A stretch of DNA of 64,000 nucleotides from Candidatus Obscuribacter sp. (GCA_016718315.1 JADKDV010000005.1:248001-312000); one strand, 5' to 3'; shown: positions 42,742 through 52,112, counted from the stretch's first letter. Numbers and translations are program-made. Notes: generated by a model not told the origin, from the sequence alone.

Positions 42742-43782
42742 TTAGTGCCTTTTGAAGAAATCCCAGATTACTTCAGATGCACTGATATCGCGGCAAGTCT
42801 CGCCCACCATGCCCTTTGAGAGTGTTGGAATTGAGCCTGGCCAGGTATGACCGCCGCCTTCTATACCGTAGACTACTACTTCGCTGCCGCGCAGTCCGCC
42901 GCCAAACGTCGCCACTTTGACGCGACAGTTGTCTGTCGGGTCGGTGTCTGGCAAATCTATTGATGTCGGTACTTTGCTGCCGCGGTTGCCTGTTTGCCAA
43001 AATACCGCAGCCTGGCTGGCCGATATCAACATGCCACGGTCTTTAAAATGTTTGTAGTGGATTGGTCCACCCTTAAAGGGCACAAGAGGATCGTTTAGTC
43101 CCAGTATATAAAGGACGCTCATTGGTTTAAGAGAAGGGCGCCCACTGGCAATGAGTGCTGGCAGTGTAGCAGCCACAGAGGCTACCGCCGCAATCTTAGT
43201 GGGCAGTTGCAGGGCTACATACTGGGCAAAAAAGCCGCCATTGCTGATGCCGCAGGCATAGATATGCTGGCTATCGGCGCGGTATTTGCGCTCCATATGG
43301 TCAATGATATTTTTGACAAAGTCGACATCATCAAAGCGGTTTTGTCCCTCGACATTGCGACCGTCATACCAGTGCCTATCTATGCCTTGTGGATAGACAA
43401 CGATAAAGCCATCGCGGTCGGCGATGCTGTTAAACCCGGTCATCTGGTCCATGCGCGAGGCCAGTCCCAGTCCACCGTGGAAGACCATAACCATGGGCAA
43501 GCAGGGAGGCGGGTTGCCGGATGCGATTGTTTGCATCACCTGTGGTGGCAGGTGGATATAAAAGTCACGCATGATGCCATCAGATGGCACTCTCTCTGCA
43601 AAGAGTCCGTCGGCAGCACTGTTTTGCGACTGTACTGGGTCCAGGGCGTTTTGTGGCTGGATTTTGCTTTTGGCTTTGGCCAGTGCGCTATCACAGTTAG
43701 CTAGCGGGATAGTCAAAGACAGCACCGCTAGTAGCGCGGTACTCCAGAGTTTTGCCTTTGCCAGGATGCCAGATTGCACCAT
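42742..43782 (-). CDS. Secreted PHB depolymerase/feruloyl-esterase family hydrolase (LpqC-like)
   Basis: 346 residues. Signal peptide ending near LANCDSALA. An alpha/beta-hydrolase follows with oxyanion region PMVMVFHGGLG, nucleophile elbow GISNGGF, acid DPLVPF and the catalytic His in GGGHTWPG, which is the standard order for the polyhydroxybutyrate depolymerase/feruloyl esterase family. Substrate may be a polyester or aromatic ester. Its ATG overlaps the stop of the preceding gene as TAATG, so translation is coupled. It ends two bases before the TldD start. Confidence 0.88.
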   Translation of the reverse strand: MVQSGILAKAKLWSTALLAVLSLTIPLANCDSALAKAKSKIQPQNALDPVQSQNSAADGLFAERVPSDGIMRDFYIHLPPQVMQTIASGNPPPCLPMVMVFHGGLGLASRMDQMTGFNSIADRDGFIVVYPQGIDRHWYDGRNVEGQNRFDDVDFVKNIIDHMERKYRADSQHIYACGISNGGFFAQYVALQLPTKIAAVASVAATLPALIASGRPSLKPMSVLYILGLNDPLVPFKGGPIHYKHFKDRGMLISASQAAVFWQTGNRGSKVPTSIDLPDTDPTDNCRVKVATFGGGLRGSEVVVYGIEGGGHTWPGSIPTLSKGMVGETCRDISASEVIWDFFKRH

Positions 43783-44573
43783 TAGCGGTGCGACCCTGAG
43801 TGAGTATTTTTGGCGGGTTTTTTAGCCTTCTGGCTGATCACATCCACCATAGACTTTTGGAAGTTGACAAACATTGGGTTGTTCATCGGATCGCCAGCGC
43901 CAAAAGCCTTGCTGATTTTGACTGTCATATCCCACATTGCTTCGCTGTTGGTCATCATCAAAAAGCATAGTCCCAGACCAAATGTCATTTGCATGATGAA
44001 CTTCATCATGCGCCAGCGACTCTCGTTGTATTTGCGTGAAGGCGCTTTGGTGTGAGTTATTTGGCGGTGCTCGCCGGTGATGCGACCCTTGAGCACGCTG
44101 TCGGCACCGCCGTCATCTTTGGGGGCGCCGGCCATGGCCATTGCTGGTGCCAGGTCCTTTTGTCCGGTGTGCGGTCTGACAGCGCTGCCACTAAGGCGCT
44201 CTGGGGCTTTGTCAGCCAGAGTCTCATCGGTTTTAGGGAGATTGGGCAGGGCGGCCACGAGCTTGTCAGTGGCGATCCAGAGAGCTTGATTGAGGTCACC
44301 AGTCTGCTTGCGCAGTGGGTCGAGGATGGCATAGTTGCCATCTGTAATCATCAATAGTTTGCGCACGGCATCCCAGCCGCTCTCATCGGTCAGTGCCAGT
44401 TTACCGCCCAGGATAAAGCCAGGCTGGCTGAATAGTACCCGTCCCTGCAAATCAGACTTATTGTCATTTAACCTCAAAATCGGTGTCTGACAAGTCTTGA
44501 TGCCATTTATGGTGGCAATCACATCGCTAATGGTTTCTTCGGCGTTTATTTGACCTTCAACTATTACATCCAC
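43782..44573 (-). CDS. PATAN/DUF4388-like protein with C-terminal membrane helix
   Basis: I chose the GTG at 44573, which has GGAG seven bases upstream. Longer readings would overlap the divergent epimerase gene. The N-terminal part (SQPGFILGGKLALTDESGWD with AVRKLLMITDGNYAIL) resembles the DUF4388/PATAN domain seen with two-component and gliding proteins. A Pro/Ala/Asp linker leads to a helix (KFIMQMTFGLGLCFLMM) and a basic tail. Coupled to the esterase gene through TAATG. Confidence 0.62.
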   Translation of the reverse strand: MDVIVEGQINAEETISDVIATINGIKTCQTPILRLNDNKSDLQGRVLFSQPGFILGGKLALTDESGWDAVRKLLMITDGNYAILDPLRKQTGDLNQALWIATDKLVAALPNLPKTDETLADKAPERLSGSAVRPHTGQKDLAPAMAMAGAPKDDGGADSVLKGRITGEHRQITHTKAPSRKYNESRWRMMKFIMQMTFGLGLCFLMMTNSEAMWDMTVKISKAFGAGDPMNNPMFVNFQKSMVDVISQKAKKPAKNTHSGSHR

Positions 44574-44607
44574 AGTCTCTCTCCAATCATTTGTTTGATC
44601 ATATACT

Positions 44608-45741
44608 ATGACAATGAAAAAACGAGTCATGTGTGTCTTTGGCACTCGCCCAGAGGCTGTCAAGCTAGCCCCCGTGGTGCATGCCCTTAAAAACTCCGCC
44701 GCTCTCACACCGGTGGTGGCAATTACTGCTCAGCATCGCGAGATGCTTGACCAGATGATGAAATGGTTTGATGTCAAGGCAGACTATGACCTTGACTTGA
44801 TGAAGCATGGTCAGAGTCTGGCTGAGCTGACCAGTCGAGTTTTGACTGGTATGGATGATTTGCTCAAAAAAGACCGTCCCGATTTGCTCCTTGTCCAGGG
44901 CGATACGGTCACTGTGATGGCGGCAGCACTGGCCGCCTTTTATCATAAGGTGCCAGTCGGTCACGTCGAGGCTGGTTTGAGGACAAATGATCGGTATAAC
45001 CCTTTTCCCGAAGAGATGTCCAGGCGTCAGACTGGGCGAATCGCCACTTTACATTTTGCCCCGACTCCGCTGGCTGTAAAAAATCTCGCCAGTGAAGGCA
45101 TTACCGAAAACGTCTTTATGACTGGCAACACCGTCATCGATGCCCTGCTCGATACGGCTAACCGACTAACCGAAGATACTATCGATCAAAGTCTCTTTGG
45201 CGCAGCCGACTTTGAAAAATACAAAGTCTTGCTGGTCACTGCCCATCGCCGCGAAAACTGGGGACAGGGCATGGACGAAATCGCCCTGGCTTTGCGTCAA
45301 ATTGCTGAAGAATTCCCTGATGTGCAAATACTCTATCCTATCCACCGCAATCCAGTGGTGAGACAGTCCATAGAGCCAGTTTTTGCTGGACAGGAGCGCC
45401 TGGTACTGGTGGAGCCTCTTGATTATGTGCCTTTTGTCTCAGCCATGCGCCGCTGTCATTTTATTTTGACTGACTCTGGTGGTGTGCAGGAGGAGGCTCC
45501 TGCTCTTGGAAAGCCGGTGCTTGTGATGCGCACAAATACTGAAAGACCAGAAGCAGTTAATGCCGGAGCTGCCAGACTCGTAGGTGTCAATCAAAATACA
45601 ATCTACGAAGGCGCTCGCGAGCTGATGACATCCAAAAGCCTGTATCAGTCTATGTCTCAGGCAATTAATCCCTTTGGTGACGGGCACGCCGCTACTAAAA
45701 TCGTGGAAGTAATTGAGCAGTTTTTGGAAGCGCACGTCTAG
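44608..45741 (+). CDS. wecB: UDP-N-acetylglucosamine 2-epimerase, non-hydrolysing
   Basis: 377 residues. Family motifs present: FGTRPEAVKLAPVVHAL at the start, QGDTVTVMAAALAAF, GHVEAGLRT, HRRENWG, and DSGGVQEEAPALGKPVL with TNTERPEAV near the end. It converts UDP-GlcNAc to UDP-ManNAc for cell-surface polysaccharides. The start may be the ATG at 44608 or the one at 44614; no strong ribosome site. It is head to head with the PATAN-like gene at 34 bases. Confidence 0.95.
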   Translation: MTMKKRVMCVFGTRPEAVKLAPVVHALKNSAALTPVVAITAQHREMLDQMMKWFDVKADYDLDLMKHGQSLAELTSRVLTGMDDLLKKDRPDLLLVQGDTVTVMAAALAAFYHKVPVGHVEAGLRTNDRYNPFPEEMSRRQTGRIATLHFAPTPLAVKNLASEGITENVFMTGNTVIDALLDTANRLTEDTIDQSLFGAADFEKYKVLLVTAHRRENWGQGMDEIALALRQIAEEFPDVQILYPIHRNPVVRQSIEPVFAGQERLVLVEPLDYVPFVSAMRRCHFILTDSGGVQEEAPALGKPVLVMRTNTERPEAVNAGAARLVGVNQNTIYEGARELMTSKSLYQSMSQAINPFGDGHAATKIVEVIEQFLEAHV

Positions 45742-45842
45742 AAGTGCTGATTTTTTAAGTTTTATGCAGCGCCAAAGTCCTCTCTTATGCGCCTATAGGC
45801 GCTATGATTTCTCGCAGACTAAACTTCTATGGAGACAGGACT

Positions 45843-47018
45843 GTGAGCACTGCAGTTTCCGACAACGACGTTTTGCCTTTTGGCGATTTCTTTACTGAAG
45901 AGCATCATGCTATCCGTGAAGCAATTCGTGATTTTGCAACGCGCGAAATAGCACCCAAAGCCCACGCTGTAGACCAAGAAGCAAGGTTTCCGATTGAAAC
46001 TTTTAAGGAGCTAGGCAAGCTCGGTTATCTTGGTTTGCCCATCGGCTCTGAATATGGTGGCGCTGGCGCTGACTATCGCAGTTATGTGATTGCTGTAGAA
46101 GAAATTGGTCGTGCCTGTGGCTCGACTGGTTTGAGCTATGCTGCCCATGTCTCTCTCGGTACTAACCCAATTTACAAATTTGGTACCGAAGAGCAAAAGA
46201 AAAAATATGTACCCAAGCTTTGCTCCGGTGAATACATTGGTTGCTGGGCTCTGACAGAGCCAGGTACAGGCTCTGATGCCTCAGCACAAAAGACCACTGC
46301 CAAACGTGTCGGTGATCACTATATACTCAATGGCACTAAGCAATTCATCACTAATGCCACTGATGCTGATGTTGCTGTAATTATGGCCATGACTGATATG
46401 TCACTTGGTCGCAAAGGTATTTCGTGCTTTATCGTAGAGAAAGATACACCAGGCTATAGCGTCTCTAAAGTAGAGAAAAAGCTCGGTATGAGAGGTTCTC
46501 CGACAGCGTCTTTGACATTTGAAGATTGCAAAATCCCTGTCGAAAACATGATCGGTGCTGAAGGCGAAGGCTATAAGCAAGCGCTCATGACCCTGGAAGG
46601 TGGACGTCTCTCTATCGGTGCGCTGGCACTTGGTATTGCTCAGTCAGCCTTTGATGCTGCTTTGACTTATGCCAAACAGCGTGAAGCCTTTGGTCAACCC
46701 ATCGGTAAATTTCAAATGATTCAGGCTTACCTGGCTGATATGTCTACCTACATCAGTGCAGCAAGACTGATGCTCTATCATGCTGCCTGGATGAAGGATC
46801 ATGGCAAGCGTGTCACTCTCGAAGGCTCTCAAGCCAAGCTTTATGCTTCCGAAATTGCTAGCAAAGTTTGCAATCTCTGCGTGCAAATCCACGGTGGTTA
46901 TGGCTATATCGTTGACTTCCCGGCTGAGCGCTTCTTGCGTGATGCCAAACTTTGCGAAATCGGCGAAGGTACCTCGGAAATTCAGCGTCTGCTCATTGCC
47001 AGGCAGCTTGGTCTCTAA
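45843..47018 (+). CDS. Acyl-CoA dehydrogenase
   Basis: 391 residues. A GTG start at 45843 with GGAG upstream is preferred over an upstream ATG with no site. FAD/substrate motifs: CWALTEPGTGSDAS, ITNATDADVAVIMAM, GMRGSPTASLTFEDC, QREAFGQPIGKFQMIQ, and the end GEGTSEIQRLLIARQLGL, where the Glu of GEGT is the probable catalytic base as in short-chain/isovaleryl types. It performs the first step of beta-oxidation or branched amino-acid breakdown. A terminator follows. Confidence 0.93.
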   Translation: MSTAVSDNDVLPFGDFFTEEHHAIREAIRDFATREIAPKAHAVDQEARFPIETFKELGKLGYLGLPIGSEYGGAGADYRSYVIAVEEIGRACGSTGLSYAAHVSLGTNPIYKFGTEEQKKKYVPKLCSGEYIGCWALTEPGTGSDASAQKTTAKRVGDHYILNGTKQFITNATDADVAVIMAMTDMSLGRKGISCFIVEKDTPGYSVSKVEKKLGMRGSPTASLTFEDCKIPVENMIGAEGEGYKQALMTLEGGRLSIGALALGIAQSAFDAALTYAKQREAFGQPIGKFQMIQAYLADMSTYISAARLMLYHAAWMKDHGKRVTLEGSQAKLYASEIASKVCNLCVQIHGGYGYIVDFPAERFLRDAKLCEIGEGTSEIQRLLIARQLGL

Positions 47019-47042
47019 GGTCTAAAGAATTTGAGCTAAAAG

Positions 47043-47071
47043 CAAAGCCCTCGATTTTGTCGGGGGCTTTG
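47043..47071 (+). terminator. Terminator after acyl-CoA dehydrogenase
   Basis: CAAAGCCC and CGA pair with TCG and GGGGCTTTG around TTTTG, followed by TTGTTTT. Confidence 0.85.
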
Positions 47072-47092
47072 TTGTTTTAACAGCTCGTGAGC

Positions 47093-47120
47093 TAGTTAGT
47101 TAGTTAGTTAGTTAGTTAGT
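47093..47120. repeat. Tetranucleotide repeat (TAGT)7
   Basis: Seven exact tandem copies of TAGT. On the minus strand they begin at the stop codon of the next gene, so a change in repeat number would not alter that protein. Confidence 0.95.
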
Positions 47121-47442
47121 TGGCTACTAAATCTCTCAGAGTGGAGTTTTGTGGCAGTTTGAACAATTTGATCAGGACATAGCTAGCCATGGCGATGTTG
47201 CCCAGCGCCATAATCAATACGAACCAGATGGACCGGGCCAGGATTGATTTTTCTTTGTAGAAGACCCAAACATAAAAGGTGACAAATCCGCAATAAGCAT
47301 CAAAGAGTGTGGCGATAAACCATGGATCGCCAGTGACTTGTGGCGGTATTTTAAAGAGACTCTCGCTCAAAGATGCTTGACCGGTCACTGTCAACATCGT
47401 TAGCAGTATTGCGGCAAATAGCGTAATTAGCAGGGCTTTCAT
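47116..47442 (-). CDS. DUF1475-like small membrane protein
   Basis: 108 residues with three helices: an N-terminal LLITLFAAILLTMLTVTG, then FDAYCGFVTFYVWVFY, then SIWFVLIMALGNIAMASYVL. The block GDPWFIATLFDAYCGF with YKEKS, ending in LIKLFKLP, resembles DUF1475 proteins of plants and bacteria as I remember them. Function unknown. Its stop lies within the TAGT repeat. Confidence 0.6.
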   Translation of the reverse strand: MKALLITLFAAILLTMLTVTGQASLSESLFKIPPQVTGDPWFIATLFDAYCGFVTFYVWVFYKEKSILARSIWFVLIMALGNIAMASYVLIKLFKLPQNSTLRDLVAN

Positions 47443-47889
47443 GGTTTCTCCATTTACAAATCAATTACATTGTGACGCTAGTAAGCATACTTACACATAC
47501 TAATTTTACGGCCGCTCGATTGATTTTGAGTGGCTTGGTTTGCTTTGGTGGTATCGCATGTGGTGGTGTCACACACTTTCTATCGCACTAAATCTGCACC
47601 GTGGCAATTGCAAGCAGGCGATTCATTGCCGTCTCCGTCTCGGTGCTGTGCTGGTCGATGTCGGTCGGTTTGATGATGCTATTGTCAATCTCAATCGGGC
47701 TATCGAAAAAGTGGCTTGCTCAGCGTGTTCTACCAAGGCTGACATGGTATGACCGGTCGTAACTGATGAGCTGGCTCTCTAGCTTTGATTAGAATTTGAG
47801 TTGATCCAAAGGACGATCTGCTAACCTTACGCCATTACAGTTTGATAGCGGCGCTTGTTAACTCAAGCCCCGTAAATAGAGGAACGCAC
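47443..47889. other. Intergenic stretch with a possible TPR remnant
   Basis: 447 bases. A plus-strand frame near 47600-47710 encodes GAVLVDVGRFDDAIVNLNRA, which reads like one tetratricopeptide turn. It has no proper start and ends soon after, so it may be a decayed gene fragment or chance. Nothing else seen. Confidence 0.35.
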
Positions 47890-48414
47890 ATGAGCACACT
47901 TGTTGTCATCGGCTACGATGATGAAGCAAAAGCAGAAGTAATGAGAGGCAATCTCCTCAAATTACAACGTGAATACCTGGTCGACCTTGAGGACGCTGTT
48001 GTTGTTGTCAGGGATCAAAAGGGCAAAGTAAAATTACATCAAATCGTCAGTTTGCCAGCAATGGGCGCCCTTGAGGGTGGCTTCTGGGGCACATTGATTG
48101 GCTGTTTGTTCTTCAGTCCACTCTTTGGTATGACTCTGGGTGCGGCTACTGGCGCGCTTTCTGGTGCTCTTGCTGATGTTGGCATCAATGATGACTTTAT
48201 GAAGCAACTGGGCGAAACACTTAAACCAGGTTGTTCGGCTCTGTGCGTATTGATTCGCCAGATGACTCCAGATAAAGTCCTGGCCGAGTTACAAGGAGCT
48301 GGCGGCACAATTTTGCAGACTAACCTCTCTAAGCAAGAAGAAGCTAAGCTGCAAGAAGCTCTGAGCGCTGCGCGTAAGGCCCACGCTGAAGCCAATGCTT
48401 CAGTTACAGCCTGA
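47890..48414 (+). CDS. DUF1269 family membrane protein
   Basis: 174 residues. AGAGGAAC precedes the ATG. TLVVIGYDDEAKAEVMRGNL and LVDLEDAVVVVRDQKGKVKL, then a glycine-rich membrane hairpin (GALEGGFWGTLIGCLFFSPL and TLGAATGALSGALADVGI), then GETLKPGCSALCVLIRQ, are diagnostic of DUF1269. Role unknown; often stress-associated. A strong terminator follows. Confidence 0.88.
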   Translation: MSTLVVIGYDDEAKAEVMRGNLLKLQREYLVDLEDAVVVVRDQKGKVKLHQIVSLPAMGALEGGFWGTLIGCLFFSPLFGMTLGAATGALSGALADVGINDDFMKQLGETLKPGCSALCVLIRQMTPDKVLAELQGAGGTILQTNLSKQEEAKLQEALSAARKAHAEANASVTA

Positions 48415-48433
48415 GTTATAGCTGTTATTTAGC

Positions 48434-48464
48434 AAAAGAGAGAGTCGTTAAGGCTCTCTCTTTT
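48434..48464. terminator. Bidirectional terminator
   Basis: AAAAGAGAGAG pairs perfectly with CTCTCTCTTTT. It serves the DUF1269 gene and the convergent TPR gene. Confidence 0.85.
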
Positions 48465-48469
48465 GGCTT

Positions 48470-49588
48470 TTACTTAGTGCTTTTTTCTTTCACTTTTGCC
48501 AGTTCTTCTTTGTCTTTGTCGCTTAAGAAAAACTCTCTTTCACCCAGGTTTTTGGCTCTTTTACGACGTTCAAATCTTATGGCGTTTGCTTGATTGAACG
48601 CTTGCAGTGCTTCCTGGTTTCTGTTTTGAGTTTTAAGTAATTGGGCTAAGGCATCAAGCTGGTTAGGCAGTTGGATGCTTGCGTCATGTATTCCGCATTG
48701 CGGTAACTGTAAAAGGGCAATTCGTTTGCGCAAATATATTTCCTGACCCTGTTTGTCATTGCGATCTTCAAAATATTCAATATAATCACCCAGCAAGTAG
48801 TACTCTTCGCTTTTGTTTTTACCTTTGGGTAGTTGCTTATAGGCATTGTCAAGTGTTGCTTTGGCCAGTGTGTAATCCTGGGCAAAGATTGCGGCAAAAG
48901 CAAGCTGTTGACTGGACTTTGGTGAATTCGGTTTTTTGAGATTCTTGAGAGCCTCTGGATGCCCTGATTTAGCCTCCAATATGGACTTTTCGAGGATGTA
49001 GCGCTCTTTGCTATCTTGAGCTAAGCCAGGTTGTTTTATGCACTGATTGAGCCAATAGAGCGCTTTTGGTAAATTGTTTGTGCCTACATATGCGTGGGCC
49101 AAATTGTGCAGGCGCCTAGTGGTTATAAACTCTGGATTGGCCGCCTGGCAGAGGTCCATGCTCTCCAGCTGAACGGTTAAATTGGCCTTTTTGCGCGCTG
49201 CTTCCGACATATTGTCTGGCAGCGGATGCTCGGGTGCATCTACCACTTCGTGCACTGTATAGATAACATCAGAGCTAAGAGTCTGAGTGCGTTTCATGGC
49301 ATTGATTGCCTGGAGCATTGAGCTGCAATGTGCCGAGGCTTTGCTGATTTGTCCTAATTCTCTGTAGGCGTTAACCAGGCTGCCTTCGATTTTGATTTTT
49401 TGTTCCAGATTGGCGGCCGGTAATATAGACAGCGCCTTTTCGAATAGCATTATTGTGCGCTGAGGATTATTTTGAATTTCAGCACTGCGACCCTGTGCCG
49501 CGATGTTTTGCCAGGTATCAGCGGCTTTAGCGGGAGCGCCTACAATCAGAGCCAGTACTATAAAAACAAATGTCTCTCTACCTTGCAT
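48470..49588 (-). CDS. Secreted TPR-repeat protein, 372 aa
   Basis: Signal peptide FVFIVLALIVGAPAKAA. The rest is helical, with TPR-like turns: QRTIMLFEKALSILPAANLE, LVNAYRELGQISKASAHC, LAHAYVGTNNLPKALYWL, FAQDYTLAKATLDNAY, and NQEALQAFNQANAIR. The C-terminus is charged. A periplasmic or outer-surface scaffold is likely. It converges on the DUF1269 gene. Confidence 0.75.
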   Translation of the reverse strand: MQGRETFVFIVLALIVGAPAKAADTWQNIAAQGRSAEIQNNPQRTIMLFEKALSILPAANLEQKIKIEGSLVNAYRELGQISKASAHCSSMLQAINAMKRTQTLSSDVIYTVHEVVDAPEHPLPDNMSEAARKKANLTVQLESMDLCQAANPEFITTRRLHNLAHAYVGTNNLPKALYWLNQCIKQPGLAQDSKERYILEKSILEAKSGHPEALKNLKKPNSPKSSQQLAFAAIFAQDYTLAKATLDNAYKQLPKGKNKSEEYYLLGDYIEYFEDRNDKQGQEIYLRKRIALLQLPQCGIHDASIQLPNQLDALAQLLKTQNRNQEALQAFNQANAIRFERRKRAKNLGEREFFLSDKDKEELAKVKEKSTK

Positions 49589-49708
49589 CTTTCACCATTA
49601 ATACAGCTACTTGTTGTTAGGTTGATTTTAGCAGGCTGTCTGAGCATTGGGTATAATCGATGACTTACACCATTTGAGCGCAAGTGCTGGATGAGTAAGA
49701 GGTGATGG

Positions 49709-50470
49709 ATGTTTTTGCAGTTTAGAGTGTGGTTGATCGCGCTGGCTTTTGTGGCGTTAGCTCTGGTTGCAGTCCAGCCTGTCTGTGCGCTTGAGCCGAC
49801 AGCCAGTAAAATGCTCCTGCTTAAATGCACTGGCAGTATGCTTGGTCCGGTAGAGGTTTTTTTTGCTCCGCACAGCTTTAGCATCCTCAACAGCAATGGT
49901 CTTGTGATCTGGCGTGACAAAGAGCCTGGTAAAGTACAGTTGCTCAACACCGAAAATCGCACAGTATTGACCGTGCCTCTCGATGAGTATATCGACGACA
50001 TCAGCAGTGGTCTCAAGGACCTCAGTGGGTCGGTTAAGACCGGTCCAACTCCAGTGGTCATGCCTGATGGACGCAAGGCCAGTCAAATAATGTTTGACGC
50101 TCAAACTGCCAGGCGTGGGTACAAGGTCCAGGCGGTTTTTTTGCCTGATCTAAAAGTGTCACCACTGATGGTGCAGGCCTGGTGTCGCATATTTTTTGTT
50201 GAGCCGCAATATGGCATGCCTGTAACGGTGAGGCACAACAAGTCAATTAAGAGACGCGATCTGACTGTCACCACTAACCCTACCGACAAAGTTTGGCGCA
50301 CTATGATTGCTTACAAGTCTCTCGAGGCTGTGCCCTTTAGACCGGACCGGTTTGTCGTGCCAAAAGACTTCAAGGCGGCTAAAGACAAATCGGCACTATA
50401 TTTTTCGGTGGACGGTGTCCTCAAAAAAGAAGATATCGATGATTTGTTTCGCAGTGAGAAGTCTCACTAA
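49709..50470 (+). CDS. Hypothetical secreted protein, 253 aa
   Basis: AAGAGG precedes the ATG. Signal peptide VWLIALAFVALALVAVQPVC, cleaved near CALE. The mature part is strand-rich with no repeats (TGSMLGPVEVFFAPHSFSIL, NSNGLVIWRDKEPGKVQLL, FRPDRFVVPKDFKAAKDKSA). It resembles DUF4412 or LolA-like lipocalin-type folds in pattern only. Last backbone gene before island C. Confidence 0.55.
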   Translation: MFLQFRVWLIALAFVALALVAVQPVCALEPTASKMLLLKCTGSMLGPVEVFFAPHSFSILNSNGLVIWRDKEPGKVQLLNTENRTVLTVPLDEYIDDISSGLKDLSGSVKTGPTPVVMPDGRKASQIMFDAQTARRGYKVQAVFLPDLKVSPLMVQAWCRIFFVEPQYGMPVTVRHNKSIKRRDLTVTTNPTDKVWRTMIAYKSLEAVPFRPDRFVVPKDFKAAKDKSALYFSVDGVLKKEDIDDLFRSEKSH

Positions 50471-50792
50471 TAGAGAGCCTCGCGCGAGCTTTTGCGTTGA
50501 TTTTACAAAACGCTTATATCTTGCAGTGCCGCGAGAGTTGATTTTGAGCTATTTATGCACGGTCTCTACGTAGGTATACGTAAATAAGCCTTTTTGCAGC
50601 ATCGAGTATATGGCAGATTCTTAGCATCTTCACTCAATACAAATTCCAAAAACAAAATCTCCACCAGCCCAGTTGCCTCGCTATCAATGCTCACTTGTTA
50701 TTCGACTTTTGTCGGTGGGCCTGGCACAGACTGTGGACATGAGCGAAGAACTATTCCAACAGTTCTCTAACCTCTGTCGAAAGGATACCTCC
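50471..50792. other. Junction stretch between backbone and island C, 322 bp
   Basis: It holds a short CTCGCGCGAG palindrome near 50480 and A+T-rich sequence, then the G+C-rich leader of the 99-aa gene. No integrase, tRNA or direct-repeat attachment site was seen. Confidence 0.35.
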
Positions 50793-51092
50793 ATGTCTAA
50801 GAAGTCCGAAGTCATCGCTGCTCGTCGCAATGCTCTCGGTCTGCGTGTCATCGTCAATGATGCCATGCCTGCCGCTGTCGCATCTCCGGTTGCTGCTTGC
50901 CGCTCTTCGGCGCCCCACCAGGAGACCGCGATTCACACCAGCTTTGGCGACCGCAACCACCTCGGTGACGGTCATACCATGACTGTAGGCGAGCTGGCCG
51001 CTGCTCACGGCAAAACTGCCAAGCCGGCTGCGTCCATGCAAAGCCGTGTCGCCACCGGTCGTCTTTCGCTTGTGCCGGTCGACGCGCACTAA
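50793..51092 (+). CDS. Hypothetical protein, 99 aa
   Basis: I chose the ATG at 50793, preceded by AAGGATACCTCC. Ala/Val/His-rich soluble protein: a basic helix SKKSEVIAARRNALGLRVIV, an Ala/Pro linker, then TSFGDRNHLGDGHTMTVGEL and a basic end. Not recognised. G+C-rich codon use as in the islands, set between backbone-type genes. A perfect hairpin follows the stop. Confidence 0.55.
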   Translation: MSKKSEVIAARRNALGLRVIVNDAMPAAVASPVAACRSSAPHQETAIHTSFGDRNHLGDGHTMTVGELAAAHGKTAKPAASMQSRVATGRLSLVPVDAH

Positions 51093-51102
51093 AACATAAC
51101 TC

Positions 51103-51136
51103 AGTGGTGCACTCAGGACTTTGTGGGTGCACCACT
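51103..51136 (+). terminator. Hairpin after the 99-aa gene
   Basis: AGTGGTGCAC pairs perfectly with GTGCACCACT around a 14-base loop. Confidence 0.6.
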
Positions 51137-51174
51137 TCGCCTTCTCATTCACAAAAAAGTTATGGAGTAAGACT

Positions 51175-51327
51175 ATGCGCTTCTCTCCCGACTTGGCACG
51201 ACTATTGAAGATGACTTGGACTACAGCGCTTACTGCGCCGGATCCGAGAAACGATAAGCCCATCAACGTTGCGAGCCGGCGGTCAATTTTTTTGATTGAG
51301 AGTATTGTATGGATTAGTAGAGTCTGA
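51175..51327 (+). CDS. Possible small protein, 50 aa
   Basis: ATG at 51175 after TATGGAGTAAGACT, a good ribosome site. The product starts MRFSPDLARLLKMTWTTALT and is basic with a hydrophobic end (SIFLIESIVWISRV). A near copy of the ribosome-site region (TGTGGAGTAAGACTGTTTGG) occurs again at about 51350 without a gene, so the site may be part of a duplicated stretch. Real or chance is uncertain. Confidence 0.35.
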   Translation: MRFSPDLARLLKMTWTTALTAPDPRNDKPINVASRRSIFLIESIVWISRV

Positions 51328-51477
51328 GGGAAAGCGCTTTTGAAATAGTTGTGGAGTAAGACTGTTTGGGCTCAAAATGACTGTGAGGCAGGTGTATTGA
51401 CCAGTGCAGTCGTCAGGGGAACTGGATGACCTCTAGGCAGTCCTAAGCGATATCAGATAAGACAATGGGAGTTCATC

Positions 51478-51888
51478 GTGAGAAGCAATAAACAAAAAAT
51501 GGTTATGCACACGGCATACGCGCTTGTCGCCATGACGCTGACAATGAGCATCTCTGCCGGCTGCGCTATAGCGCAATCGCAAGCAACGTCGATGTCCAGC
51601 AGTCAGGCTGGCAGCCAAGCCAGCTCGCAAGCTGGCTCACAAAATGAAACAAAGGCCGCCACCAGCAATGCAACACAAGCTGGCGGCAAACCAGCTTCCC
51701 AATCCAGCGTCAACGCCTCTACTCAAGCTTCAACCCAATCCAATGGACCATATATTAGAGCCGGTGTCGGTGGCAACAGTGGAAAACGTGTCAATAATCT
51801 CACCCCAAGCGGTGGTGGTATACGCAGAGCTGGTGTGGGTCGAGTCGGCACGGGAGCAAAACCCCAAGTACGTAACTGGAATCGCTAA
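51478..51888 (+). CDS. Secreted Ser/Gln/Ala-rich protein, 136 aa
   Basis: GTG start with GGGAG six bases upstream. Signal peptide AYALVAMTLTMSISAGCAIA. The mature part has low-complexity SSQAGSQASSQAGSQ and Asn/Thr/Gln repeats, then GGNSGKRVNNLTPSGGG and a short basic end with two RAGVG units (IRAGVGGN and RRAGVGRV). Possibly a surface or matrix peptide. SAGC is a weak lipobox. Confidence 0.6.
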   Translation: MRSNKQKMVMHTAYALVAMTLTMSISAGCAIAQSQATSMSSSQAGSQASSQAGSQNETKAATSNATQAGGKPASQSSVNASTQASTQSNGPYIRAGVGGNSGKRVNNLTPSGGGIRRAGVGRVGTGAKPQVRNWNR

Positions 51889-51960
51889 TGATTGAGAGTC
51901 CCACGGCAACCTTAAAACAAGCTATTAGAACGCGCTGCATCTATTGATTTTAAACAGTGT

Positions 51961-51994
51961 AAGCACAAGTTACCGCTTGCAGTAACTTGTGCTT
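51961..51994 (+). terminator. Perfect 13-bp stem-loop
   Basis: AAGCACAAGTTAC pairs with GTAACTTGTGCTT around CGCTTGCA. Downstream of the secreted protein gene. Confidence 0.65.
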
Positions 51995-52112
51995 AGAGAT
52001 TTGCATATGCATAAGTTTTGTTGTTACTTGAGTGCGTAGTATTAAAAAATATAGTAAGCATACTTTTTTAAAAATATACTACTTGAGTTGACGTGGGCAT
52101 TGATAGGGTAGG

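Noticed and set aside
43782..44708. Longer form of the PATAN-like protein starting at 44708
   Set aside because: It would overlap the start of the divergent epimerase gene by 100 bases and lacks a ribosome site, whereas the GTG at 44573 has one.
47093..47120. TAGT repeat as a phase-variation switch
   Set aside because: It begins at the stop codon of the flanking gene and lies outside any promoter I can identify, so changing its number should not switch the protein.
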